Shown: piece by piece, positions 34,631-45,096 of the stretch
Numbering within the stretch: the first letter of the stretch is position 1
Layout: each line of letters opens with the position of its first letter
Origin: Ampullaceana balthica
Lineage: Eukaryota; Mollusca; Gastropoda; Lymnaeidae
Direction of reading: 5' to 3'
DNA: 64,000 bases
Assembly (NCBI GenBank): GCA_944989445.1
Contig: CALYLW010000011.1
Span: forward strand, 2,695,501 to 2,759,500
Program-made: the position numbers and the translations under genes
The notes under the pieces: generated by a model
Database searches by the model: none
Told to the model about the DNA's origin: nothing
What the model saw: the letters and a program-made list of their open reading frames with translations, nothing else

Positions 34631-35554
34631 TGACGGACTTCGAGGTTCTCAGAGAGCTGGAGTCATCAGAAGTGTAACTGGGGCTGTCTTCAGTGGCGGA
34701 TCCCAGGTTAAAACATGGGATACGCCTTTCGACGGTTGGGGTTCTTCAATTTAAAAAAAATCAATGAAGTGGATTTAAAGAAAAGGCTGTATTAAAAAAT
34801 CGATTCATTCAATTTAAAAATTAATAATAATAATAATTTCCTTGAAGATACTAATGTCACGTACATGCGCTATAAAACTAACAAGTGTGCACCATCAAAA
34901 TTTAAAGTAATGAAAATGTTTGGTTGTTTTAAATTCGAGTCAAAATTACATCTTTCTTCGTGGAATTTAAATCTATGCTTTTGTATACGAAATTTTTGTA
35001 TTAATATTTTATCTTGAGATCTTTAAAGAAATATGTTTACATATATTTGACTCTAAGTGAAGTAAAAAGACAGATTTCAATAAATTATTATTTAAAATTT
35101 CATTAGTTCTTGCAATGTCTTATGAAAGAACAATAACTCCAACATTTTGAATAACATTGTTTTTCATGAGTAGTTTCCCATTGACCATAAAATAAAAATC
35201 TCATGGGATCTTTTAAGACACGCATTAGATTCGTTCAAAGAATTTAGCTACGTACTTGCAAAAAAATTAAAGTGAATATTTCCATACGTTTTCAATCTTT
35301 AAAAACTTTTCCACTAAAAATTTTATACATTATTTTTAAATATATTCACATCTGAGTGTCCGTTTGGTTTGACACATAAGATGACATTGTTCCAAGTACT
35401 TCCAAGCAAGACTCAACATTTCAAAATTGTCATGTGAAAAAGCTTTCTTACCGTCTTAAAAAAGAAAAAACCTTCCACACTCAAATTTTTTTGCGTTTAA
35501 ATATCGACGTAAGAAAAGTTTCGAGACATTTGGACGTCTGCTAGCAATATTTAA
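34631..35554. other. Intergenic, nothing firm
   Basis: CAGTGGCGGATCCCAGG at 34691 resembles the left end of a hAT-like element but no partner end was found. The rest is AT-rich. Confidence 0.35.
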
Positions 35555-35866
35555 ATGAACAAATATTTATGTGTTTTAAAGAGATTGGCTGTGACACTCT
35601 CTGACCAAACGGTTACAAAATATGAAGGTAAACCTCAATACGAGACGCCATTTTTTTTAAAAAAAAGACGTCATATTAATGATGTCATCGAGGATATATG
35701 TGAAACGTCATTGCCGGGAACGTTTATTCTGACGGCGGTCCCATCCCATCTGCCACCATCTTTAAGTGACCACTTGAAATTCAAACTGACAAAAAGACAT
35801 TTTAAATGGCTGCTCCCAAACGAAATCGCTGGCACACTAACTTTATTATTAGGATTTATTATTTAA
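35555..35866 (+). CDS. Hypothetical 103-codon open frame
   Basis: Opens with MNKYLCVLKRLAVTLSDQ and ends NEIAGTLTLLLGFII. Composition is mixed and plausible for protein (a charged KKRRHINDVIEDICE segment and a PSHLPPSLSDHLKFK segment), with a hydrophobic C-terminus. No family recognised, no clear promoter or splice sites. It may be chance in this AT-rich setting. Confidence 0.2.
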   Translation: MNKYLCVLKRLAVTLSDQTVTKYEGKPQYETPFFLKKRRHINDVIEDICETSLPGTFILTAVPSHLPPSLSDHLKFKLTKRHFKWLLPNEIAGTLTLLLGFII

Positions 35867-36390
35867 AACCTTCATTTGTAAAAGTTGATACTTTATGAAA
35901 AGAGAAAAGAGAGTCAAAAGAGCAACAAATCGTGTGGTCGAATAAGGCAATTGTGCTGTATTTTCCAAGGCCCTAGAAAACTGTCAGAGACCGACACCAA
36001 GGATTCAACGTAAAATAATTGAAAGAATGAAATATTAAAAACTCGTTACTTTGAGTTCTTAGAATCTGACTTGGAACTAGGGACAAAACGTTCAATCTCC
36101 CTCAACACTGAAATACATTTCTTTCTTGAAACAAAACAACAACAAAAAACTCATTTTTGTGCCCCAACTTTCCTGGTGTCCACGGATAGTTGTCCATCCC
36201 CTCCCCACATTCTGTGTTACACAACCGTCTAGGGAAAGTAAAAAATGTAAAACAAAGAAGAATTTCTATTTTTTTAAAAAGACCCTTAAATGAAAAGTAT
36301 TACTTAAAAAATTCAAGTATTAAGCATTATCTCAAATGTTGAATCTCTTGAAACCTTGCGATGTGACATTGCAGTTGTCACACCTAATAA
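35867..36390. other. Intergenic, nothing recognised
   Basis: AT-rich, no supported features. Confidence 0.35.
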
Positions 36391-36708
36391 CAGCTGACCT
36401 GTGTGTTGTCATACATATAACAGCTGACCTGTGTGTTGTCATACATATAACAGCTGACCTGTGTGTTGTCATACATATAACAGCTGACCTGTGTGTTGTC
36501 ATACATATAACAGCTGACCTGTGTGTTGTCATACATATAACAGCTGACCTGTGTGTTGTCATACATATAACAGCTGACCTGTGTGTTGTCATACATATAA
36601 CAGCTGACCTGTGTGTTGTCATACATATAACAGCTGACCTGTGTGTTGTCATACATATAACAGCTGACCTGTGTGTTGTCATACATATAACAGCTGACCT
36701 GTGTGTTG
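36391..36708. repeat. 30-bp tandem repeat, about 11 copies
   Basis: CAGCTGACCTGTGTGTTGTC plus ATACATATAA, perfectly repeated across six consecutive 60-base lines. Nearly no variation, so a recent expansion. Unit divisible by three, hence open frames on both strands. Confidence 0.98.
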
Positions 36709-36814
36709 TCATGCTTTTAAAAATGGTGGGCTTCTACCACCCCTCAATACCCAACAACCCCCCCCTCTCTCTATCAACATCGGATTATGACATTTTGCTT
36801 TGACTCAACCTAAT

Positions 36815-37040
36815 CACTGTCCCCATCAGTCAAGTTTAAATATATTCACTGTCCCCATAAGTCAAGTTTAAATATAATCACTGTCCCCATCAGTCAAGTT
36901 TAAATATATTCACTGTCCCCATCAGTCAATTTTAAATCTATTCACTGTCCCCATTAGTCAAGTTTAAATCTATTCACTGTCCCCATAAGTCAAGTTTAAA
37001 TATAATCACTGTCCCCACTAGTCAAGTTTAAATCTATTCA
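36815..37040. repeat. 32-bp tandem repeat, 7 copies
   Basis: Unit TTCACTGTCCCCATCAGTCA plus AGTTTAAATATA, with ATAAGTC/ATTAGTC/ACTAGTC and ATAATC variants. Confidence 0.93.
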
Positions 37041-37089
37041 AATTCTAACTCATGTCGTGTTATCTTAAAAGATAAATGTTTTGGTAAGC

Positions 37090-37740
37090 TTTAAGTATGA
37101 TGAGACAAAATACGAATTGAAACGTTTCAGCAAACAACTTCACCTACAACTACAAGTTACCAGTACAAGACAGAATATCAAGTTTCTATTTCAGCACAGA
37201 ATAGCAAGCTATATTTTCAACACAGATTATCAATTTTCTTTTACAACACAGAATATCAAGTTAATATTTCAACACAGACGATCAAGTTTTTATTACAACT
37301 CAGAAAATCAAAAGTACAACAGAAAACATCAAGTTACAACTATAATACAACATATCAAGTTACAACTATAATACAACATATCAAGTTACTAGTACAACAC
37401 ATAAGATCCACTTACTAGTACAGCACATAAGATCCACTTACTAGTACAACACATAAGATCCACTTACTAGTACAACACATAAGATCCACTTACTAGTACA
37501 ACACATAAGATCCACTTACTAGTACAGCACATAAGATCCACTTACTAGTACAACACATAAGATCCACTTACTAGTACAACACATAAGATCCACTTACTAG
37601 TACAGCACATAAGATCCACTTACTAGTACAACACATAAGATCCACTTACTAGTACAACACTTAAGATCCACTTACTATAGTACAACACATAAGATCCACT
37701 TACTAGTACAACACATAAGATCCACTTTCTAGTACAACAC
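37090..37740. repeat. Degenerate 25-30 bp repeats leading into a 26-bp array (about 14 copies)
   Basis: 37385-37740: CTAGTACAACACATAAGATC plus CACTTA, regular. 37140-37385: related but diverged units (TATCAAGTTACAACTATAAT, ACACAGAATATCAAGTTT). At 37118 a TTGAAACGTTTCAGC...CTTCACC stretch faintly resembles the ribozyme element on the minus strand. Confidence 0.9.
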
Positions 37741-38160
37741 ATATCGTCAAGTTAGAAGTTCAACGTAGACATAGAATATCAATACAATTATCATTTATAT
37801 ATAATCGGTGAAAATTAATAAGTAAAAATGACTTTTTAGGATTTCAGAAATAGCATAGCAAACCCTGACAAAAGACAATATTTCTTACAAAACTGATTAA
37901 ACTAATAATAATATAGTAGATAAACTGTAATCGAATTTCACATAAATAATCTGAGTACCAGACTAGCTGGGGATCTTTGGGTCACATCACAAATTTGAGA
38001 GTTGAACTAATTGAAAGGTGTATCAAAAATAATTGTGTTCGTTGATTTGATGTGTGTGTGTGTGTGTGTGTAAATGAAAATGAATGAGTAATACGAAATG
38101 CGGAATACAGCAATATAAATAGATGGAGTTTAAAAAGATCATGAGATTATAATAATAATA
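37741..38160. other. Intergenic with (TG)n microsatellite at 38051-38071
   Basis: Short TG run, otherwise AT-rich sequence with no gene signal. Confidence 0.5.
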
Positions 38161-38164
38161 AAAT

Positions 38165-38320
38165 CATAAAATGGCTTGGCATGACGGCAGCTCCATCTCT
38201 CCCTCCACGATCCATCAAGCTCAGCCATCAAGGTGATATGCCAAATGGAACCCACTGATGCCAAGCAAGAGGCCTGTGGCTTGCTTATATGTAGTCCTCG
38301 ATATTGATATCAGAATGTAC
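38165..38320. promoter_or_regulatory. Compositionally distinct non-repeat island, possible conserved element 1
   Basis: About 150 bp of higher-GC, high-complexity sequence (GCTTGGCATGACGGCAGC, CCATCAAGCTCAGCCATCAA) in an AT-rich setting with no open frame or repeat structure. Candidate conserved non-coding element by composition only. Confidence 0.25.
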
Positions 38321-39344
38321 GAAATCATAGGCCAAAAGGTCAAAGTTTGATCAGATGTTTGATTATGAAACTAAAAAATACAATTCTTTCTTTTTAAAAA
38401 AAAATTAACACTGAGGAACTGCGTACTATTCGACGTGTTAAGTCATAAATCTGCCCATTAACGAAAACAAGAGTTCGAAAATCTGACAGAAATAAGGTGA
38501 ATAACTCAGTTTCTCACTTGAGTTGTCTTACCTTGAGCACAAGTCAACAAAGTTCAAGCTGTAATGACGAAAATGCTATATTATATTATAAAAACTTCTA
38601 GGAAAAATTAGCTTTTGTGTGTTATTTGCTTTTTCTTGTTGTATGTGTATGTTTTAATTAATAAAAATGAAAATATGCCTTCCGTCGAACTAATGAAAGT
38701 CTATAACTAGACAATTAAATAAAGAAATCTAGGCGAATAAGTGAGGTACCGGTATTGGCAATGAGTTTAAACCATTTAGTCTCGAGAAGACAAAGAGCCA
38801 ACAGATGGCAAAAATGTCTTGTAATAATCGTTCACTTTGTTTTTTGAAGAGCTGGAAGACAAAAGCTATTGAGAGCCCTTGGATTTATTGGACCGCGAAG
38901 GTAATAAATTTGCACCTTTGGGGGGAATTCCTTCTTTTTAAAACTCAAGGCTTTAACAAAGGATGAGAGAATGGTTCTCAAATATTATACCATCATTTCA
39001 GTTATTAAACTAGATTAAAAATCCCCCACCACCTTCCTTTAAAGGAGTCAACCATTTGTAAAACTTTCATGTATTTAATATTTTAGTATACTTCAATAAG
39101 TACACCAGCTAAGTAAGAAATTTAATATGAAAAACTGATCTTTTTAATTTGAAGTATGAATCCATATGAGAAATGACTTTTTAAATGAGTTACTAAATAA
39201 AATAATATAAATAGCGTTATGTTTATCTTAAAAAATATATATCAGTTTTTCCTAATTGCCAGTAGCTTTGAATCACTGAAATATCAGAGGGAGAAATAGG
39301 CACCTACCCCGATGAGGCTTTACGGTACAAGATGATCATCTATG
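38321..39344. other. Intergenic, nothing recognised
   Basis: AT-rich, no supported features. Confidence 0.35.
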
Positions 39345-39690
39345 AGAACCGCTGTTAATTAGCCAATCAGCGGGGTGGAGTAAACTTCAGTCCGTTTGCG
39401 ACCTGGTTCCGGTATGACACCCATGATGCATTGCTACGTGGCCTTGATTTGGCATGTGTCATCCCCATTAGCCCCTCGTTATGGGGCAGTAAAGGATCTC
39501 TTAAAACCTCAGGCCCCGAGTGCAGTAAGCATCCCTCCCAGACAACCCGGTGGTTTTATTAGCGTTTTGTCTAATCGAGTTTTCTTTGACAGCTTTCATA
39601 CAACGCTAAAGTCTCTCCTCATCTCCTGCAAGCGAGCTGGTAACGTTGGGTAATTAGCCGCGGGAGATGTAAGAAAGAAGACCTAAAAAG
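39345..39690. promoter_or_regulatory. Compositionally distinct island, possible conserved element 2
   Basis: About 340 bp, bracketed by TTAATTAGCCAATCAGC and GGTAATTAGCCGCGGGAG, homeodomain-type ATTA sites next to a CCAAT-like motif. GC-richer than its surroundings and free of repeats. An 85-codon plus frame crosses it but reads like non-coding sequence. Confidence 0.3.
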
Positions 39691-39784
39691 TGGGACGTTT
39701 AGCTCGATGTATAATATTAGAAGTTGTTTGTTTCCACAAATTTACCTGTAAGCAATTTAAAAAAAAAGATGCTTAAAATATTTC

Positions 39785-40098
39785 TGTATGTATATTTGTA
39801 TTCATGTATGTATGATTGTATTCATGTATGTATATTTGTATTCATGTATGTATGATTGTATTCATGTATGTATGATTGTATTCATGTATGTATATTTGTA
39901 TTCATGTATGTATGATTGTATTCATGTATGTATGATTGTATTCATGTATGTATGATTGTATTCATGTATGTATATTTGTATTCATGTATGTATATTTGTA
40001 TTCATGTATGTATGATTGTATTCATGTATGTATATTTGTATTCATGTATGTATGATTGTATTCATGTATGTATATTTGTATTCATGTATGTATGATTG
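39785..40098. repeat. 20-bp tandem repeat, about 16 copies
   Basis: TGTATTCATGTATGTATGAT alternating with a TATATT variant. The two variants alternate irregularly. Confidence 0.96.
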
Positions 40099-40100
40099 GC

Positions 40101-40571
40101 CAAACTGTAAGAATGTTTGCATGACACAAATATGTAACTTCTAGTAATACTGGTTTGTAGTTATTCTGCTAAAAGTGTATGTAACCCTATGTATGTGTAT
40201 GCCTGTGTTATTGACCAGAATGTAAGAATGTTTGTAAATTATTGACATGTAACTACTAATACTAATATTGTTGTAGGTTTCAAAACAGCAAAAGGGGAAA
40301 TCTATAGAAAGTGGCCGTAGGAAGAAAAAACAAACATAACTAAAATTCCCACAAGTTAGAACTGGTTTTGGGATTCTTACGATCCATGTTTTGTTATAGA
40401 GTCGAGTTTACGGATGTGAAGTTCACAGTTGTCGCCACCATTCCTGAGTGAGTTCCTTCTAGTTTCATAAAAATAAATGGTGGAAAACTACTTGCAACCA
40501 CCACCACCCCACCCCCTTCCCACACCCACACTTACATTAACAAACACGAATTTTCTTCTCACGTACATCAG
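40101..40571. other. Upstream of candidate exon, nothing recognised
   Basis: Two TATGTAACT...AAGAATGTTTG-like segments near 40110 and 40225; no other signal. Confidence 0.35.
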
Positions 40572-40776
40572 AAAGACATGGAAATGTTTAACTGAGAGGA
40601 TGAACAAAATGGAGAAAAAAAAGTTGCCAAAGGTAGAAATGATTGATTTCGTTAAAGAGATTTTCCCGCGTTTCTTTGCAACGGCGAACTTGTGGGATCA
40701 CATTGTCCGTCTGGCCGGACATGCCGCGTCTGATTTCTTTGAAGTCTGCGCTGAAATTTGCTATTGTATCTTAAAG
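40572..40776 (+). CDS. Candidate internal exon of an unidentified gene
   Basis: 205-nt segment between a good acceptor (TTTTCTTCTCACGTACATCAG) and a GTAATG donor. After one split-codon base it encodes 68 residues: a basic stretch (MNKMEKKKLPKVE), then MIDFVKEIFPRFFATANLW and DHIVRLAGHAASDFFEVCAE, ending CYCILK. Codon usage and residue mix look protein-coding, unlike nearby frames. No domain recognised. Together with the exon at 44024-44168 on the same strand it brackets the hAT element, suggesting the transposon sits in an intron; their phases (ends 0, starts needing two bases) mean the two cannot be directly joined. Confidence 0.45.
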
Positions 40777-41585
40777 GTAATGATATTGTTAAACAAAAAA
40801 ATAATAATAATAAATGTTGAATTCAAAACAAGCTTTTGTAATTGTGAGTTTTGCACTTTTGAATAATTAAAATAATTTAAAGACATTTTTTAACCTAAAA
40901 AATGCCAGATTAAAGACATTTAGGTACTCGCGTTGTGGCATTTGAGTGTTATGTGACACATACGTTACAACATATAAAGTATTACATCTTGGAAATGATT
41001 TTTTTCCCCCAAACTTCCTTGCATCAAGGTGTATGCTCTCATTTAGTGGCGTAGCTAGACCTTTTGCCGCCCGGGGCGGTCTCCAATTTGCCGCCCTTTT
41101 TAAGTAGATAGTATCATAGTTTTTATAAATTAATAAACATAAATAAATAATTGTAATTGAAACAAAGTAAAGGTGGCGAACATTTCTACCATTGAATGCA
41201 ATATTTAAGTTAGTGGCAATAAAGGAGGCCAAATAAGATGTTATACCTATAAATACATATTTTATAAAAATACAAGATACTTTTTTTTTAAAGTTTACAA
41301 GAAAGTTACTGAGGTTGCATCCCCCCCCCAATGAGACAAACGTATTCAGAATTTACACCAAAAAATTAAATTACGAATTAGTATGCTTTTATTTTGTATT
41401 TATAAATACATGATTTAATTATATTTTTACAAACAAATTGTGTACATTAGTATGTATACATATTATTTATACATTTATTTTACTAACTTTCATAGTAGAA
41501 AAACCGTGTATTATGCTATCAAAATTTAAATAATTTGTTATATTTTGTTGTATGGACAATATTGCAAGATTTTGTAGTCTTAAAT

Positions 41586-41864
41586 CAAGGCTTTGTGAAA
41601 CGTTTTGTCTGAGAGAGCCATACATTATTTTTAAAACTAAAAATTCAAGTAAATGTGTGCATTTTGTGTAATTTTAACACTAAAAGTACCATAATTATGT
41701 CTCTTAATTCTTTTTAATATATATCATTGTTATGCTGTTTATTGTTTATGCAATTCAAAGGAATCTGAATAAACGTATTTTTAAAGAATAGTCGAACATT
41801 TGTCTGAAATGCAGCCATCAATAGAGCCACATCTGGCTCGCGAGCCATAGTTTCCCAACCCCTG
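41586..41864. mobile_element. hAT MITE (279 bp) inside the hAT transposase pseudogene
   Basis: Right end GTTTCCCAACCCCTG, left end degenerate CAAGGCTTTGTGAAAC. TCTTAAAT is duplicated exactly at 41578-41585 and 41865-41872. It contains GAGAGAGCCATA and AGCCACATCTGGCTCGCGAG, as in the 57.5-kb copy. It interrupts the transposase C-terminal coding sequence. Confidence 0.9.
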
Positions 41865-41974
41865 TCTTAAATCATTCACTCATTGTGGAACGAAGATAAT
41901 TTTTTATCAACTTCAGTTTGGAGAAGCTCCTTTCACAACTAGCGACACTGATAACAATAATTGTTATCAAAATT

Positions 41975-42053
41975 CTTAGAATACAAAATACACAAACAAA
42001 TTGTGCAATGCAAACAATATATTTAAGCTTTATTTATAAACTAATACAACAAG
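41975..42053 (-). mobile_element. Fragment of the hammerhead-bearing retroelement, ribozyme missing
   Basis: AATACAAAATACACAA...ACAATATATTTAAGCTTTATT...AACTAATACAAC matches the 3' portion (minus sense) of 17685-17760. It stops where the ribozyme core would begin. It lies within the hAT transposase sequence, so it inserted there. Confidence 0.65.
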
Positions 42054-44023
42054 CGGACCTTTTCCTCCATTTTCCCAACGCAATGCCTCTTTGTGTAGTA
42101 TAGGTACAGCCACAAAACCTGGATCATTTTTCTTTCATTATGGAACTTTTCTTTATCAATGTCAATAAAATCATTTATTTGACATTCAATTTCTTCACTT
42201 AGTATGTTACATGGGATTATACACGAATATTTTCTGACATGGACATGCAACTGATCAAAGAGTTCTTTTAATTCCTTTATAATTCGATCCATGGATTAAA
42301 ACATTTATCGTTGTACTTCATGTTCTAAAGATAGGACCACGTCTTGTGAATTTTCCCCACTCACATGTTTTTCCTTTCTAACTTGGCGTTTCCTTTATTT
42401 TCTACAAAATAAATAAACGATTCTACAACTTTAACTTCGCCAACATCAATAACTACGTATCTTTTAATTTGATTAGTTTAATATTTGTGGGAAATATCTG
42501 GAGAGCTGTCAAATATCATACAAAAGTTTTTAGCTTGCTTTAATTGGTCCATTATTGTTTTTCTCGCTGCACCTCTCAATAGGTCTATGAATTCATTTTG
42601 AATCATTTTCCACAAATAGGAGACACTATATTTATTACCCATCTTAATTTGTACTAAATGTTCACATAATACTGGGTCGTACTTGGCCAACAAGTCCAAA
42701 AGCTCTAGAAAATGTCCTATATTTCCAATTGAATTGATGTCTTCCTCATGAATACTTTCACGATGACCTCTCAACGCCAAATTTTGTTTTGCTAAGAATT
42801 TAATTATATCAAGTATTGTGAGAATTTCCTTTCATTTTTTCTTATTTCTTTATCAATATTCTGTTGTAGATTATCAAAAGATGCACCATGTCCAATTCTT
42901 ATTTCTAATTCCTTCCATTGGGAAAATGATCGAATCTGCAGTAGACTCAACTCGTGTTGACTTATTCAGTAGACTCAACTCGTGTTGACTTATTCAGTAC
43001 ACACAACTCGTGTTGACTTATTTTGAGATTAAATTTCCACTATTTTTTAAAACTATTTTCCGTGTTACAATTTTATTGGAAAAATCATCTAACAGTTGAC
43101 AGCAAAAAAAAATATTTAATTTTCTTCAATGGTGTATACTCCATCCACGATCTTAACAAATTTTCACCATTTTCACCAAAGAAAACAATCGCGATTCATC
43201 TTTCTTGTGAAAAATCGTAATAATTTTCACTAAAATAGACTAATTCAAACCATCTAAACATTACTTTAATAGGATATGCATAACATTTTTAGTGAAGAAA
43301 CGTATTTTAATGAAACACATTTTGTTTGTGCTACTTTAATGAAAAAAACAAACAAAAAGAAAAACAAAAAATTAATTTTTAATAAATTACCTTAGAATAA
43401 TTTTCTGAAACTTGCACAGTAATATAAATTACTACTTGCAAGTTAAACACAATATTTGAACCACAATGCCATGTGGGTACTTTTTCGCGTATGATTCTGT
43501 GCATGTCGAAAATCCACGCAATAACTGTCGCGGCGATATTAATAGTAAATTCGGTCCAGCAGTGATGTGTTCATTGTGTTGTTTTCTTATAAAAAGCGTC
43601 ATCTGTGATGTATACCGCTTAATTTTCAAAACAAATCGATACAATTTTTAAACGATTTTAAATTTCTTAACGGTTATGCATTAGTTATAACAAACAGTAT
43701 GTAATAAAAAATTGTCTTGAGAATCCGTTAATTACGACTCGAAAGTACGAATATTTTATTTTCACCCGGGTTTTCCTCTTTCAAAAGAAAAAGGGCGGTT
43801 GTCCGAAAGGGCTGTACTTTTCAAATGCCCCCAAATGCCGCCCCCAAATTGTGTGCCGCCCGGGGCGGACCGCCCCCACCGCCCCCCCTAGCTACGCCAC
43901 TGCTCTCATTCACTGTTCAATGGCTCCACGAATGTTGTCTTTGTTTGATATTTATTGCTCTATAACCACACTAAATTTTGATATTTATTTATTCTATTCT
44001 TGTGTTTTATTTACATGTAACAG

Positions 44024-44168
44024 TACTTTAAAAAAAAACAATATCCCATTTGAAGGGACATGGAAAGCCTGTATTAAATACAAATTACAGAAAGCAAGTT
44101 TAACTTTCGTCTGCAAAAACAAATCTTTTGTTACATCTGGTGATCACATTTATGGAGTCTTTCCTTAT
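44024..44168 (+). CDS. Candidate internal exon of an unidentified gene
   Basis: 145-nt segment between the acceptor TTTATTTACATGTAACAG and a GTAAGC donor. After one split-codon base it encodes 48 residues: TLKKNNIPFEGTWKACIKY, KLQKASLTFVCKNKSF, VTSGDHIYGVFPY. The mix looks protein-coding and the end is in phase 0. No domain recognised. It lies just right of the hAT element and may belong to the same gene as 40572-40776. Confidence 0.4.
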
Positions 44169-45096
44169 GTAAGCGTGACGCGCTTTCGGTAATTCTAAAT
44201 TAATTTGTATTTCTTAATAAACTTTAAATGTTTTTTAAAAAAATAAGTTTTTTAAAATTTTAATAAATTATAATGACTAATTTTTTAAAGATAGAAAATC
44301 AGTTTGACAAATGTTTCTCATTAAAAAAATCTACTGCTTTTCGTATCGCTTTTTACCTCCCTAAACTTTCCTTTGTCCCGCAGCCCTGACTAACTCTACC
44401 CCCCCCCCAACCAAGCCCTGACTACGTCCAACACCAATAAGCCGACGCCTATTCTTCGGCCGTCACCCCTTAACTTCTCTCCCGCCCCCTGCATTACCAG
44501 ATGACACGATAGCGGCCCCTGGACGTTGCAGACGACACAAGAAACATTCGCCACCGTTTCATCTGTCGATGATGATAACTTGTGTGGGGGGGGAGGGGGG
44601 AAGGAGAGAGAAAGTCTTTTCTTTTTCCGGTAGTGAAAACTGTGTGAGTGTAAATAGGAGGGGATGGGGGTCTTTGCCTCGTAGAATCCACCCCTTTCTC
44701 CACATCAACCTTTCCACCTCCTCCCCCCCCATTTTCAAGCCCATTCTTCATTGCCGTCAACGGTTGTATCTTATCTGTGACATATCGGTCCAGATATCCG
44801 GGGATGTATCTTCCAATAGAATCTCAGGTTTTGTTGAAGTCGTTAGTCGGGTATTCATTTGGACTCAATTATCGCTGGGTGTGAACCTGGGCCATCTAAG
44901 AGGGGCTCATTGGTGTGAACATGAAGGTCTATGAGGGGCTCAATGCCCCTAGGCTATGCTATTAAAAAGATCGTTAGAGTTTTTACACCCCCCCCCCAAA
45001 CGCAACCTTTACAAAATAGGGGGGGAGGGGCCCGTCCGGGTGTTCTGTAAGGGACCAAAGTAAGGTCTCGAGCTATCTTTGATGTAATTGAGACTT
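44169..45096. other. Intergenic or intronic with C/G runs
   Basis: Several long C or G homopolymer tracts (44400, 44585, 44725, 44990, 45020). No gene recognised. Confidence 0.4.

Larger units (their letters stand above)
41480..42960 (-). pseudogene. hAT transposase pseudogene (ZMYM1/DUF4371-like)
   Basis: Fragments occur in family order along the minus strand. Near 42790-42830, a frameshifted IIKFLAKQNLALRGH-like segment. At 42478-42780, LALRGHRES-type start, NIGHFLELLDLLAKYDPVL, IQNEFIDLLRGAARKTI and FDSSPDISHKY, the catalytic-domain start of hAT transposases. At 42041-42292, MDRIIKELKELFDQL. At about 41874-41963, ISVASCERSFSKLKLIKNY and LRSTMS, the C-terminal dimerisation region. At 41490-41577, RLQNLAILSIQQNITNYL. 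Stops and frameshifts separate them, and two insertions split the last parts. Not functional. Confidence 0.85.
41044..43902 (-). mobile_element. Decayed hAT transposon (2.86 kb) with 8-bp target duplication
   Basis: Ends AGTGGCGTAGCTAG and CTAGCTACGCCACT are inverted repeats followed inwards by GCCGCCCGGGGCGG on both sides. CTCTCATT is duplicated at 41036-41043 and 43903-43910. The interior encodes pieces of a hAT transposase on the minus strand and has taken two later insertions (41586-41864 and 41975-42053). Confidence 0.9.

Noticed and set aside
34370..34633. Possible secreted AQGSNP-repeat protein
   Set aside because: The lead is somewhat hydrophobic, but the repeat is identical at DNA level and equally open in other frames, so there is no sign of selection on protein.
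34685..34710. hAT-like left end CAGTGGCGGATCCC
   Set aside because: No matching inverted end or target duplication found nearby.
36332..36803. Open frames over the 30-bp array (CMTTHRSAVI, ITADLCVVIH)
   Set aside because: Perfect DNA-level repetition with all frames open; no evidence of coding.
37110..37150. GAAACGTTTCAGC...CTTCACC as a further ribozyme copy
   Set aside because: The CTGANGA core is not present on the minus strand (GGTGAAG instead) and flanks do not match the element family.
40867..41331. 154-codon minus frame
   Set aside because: It crosses the terminus of the hAT element at 41044 and has no domain or codon signal.
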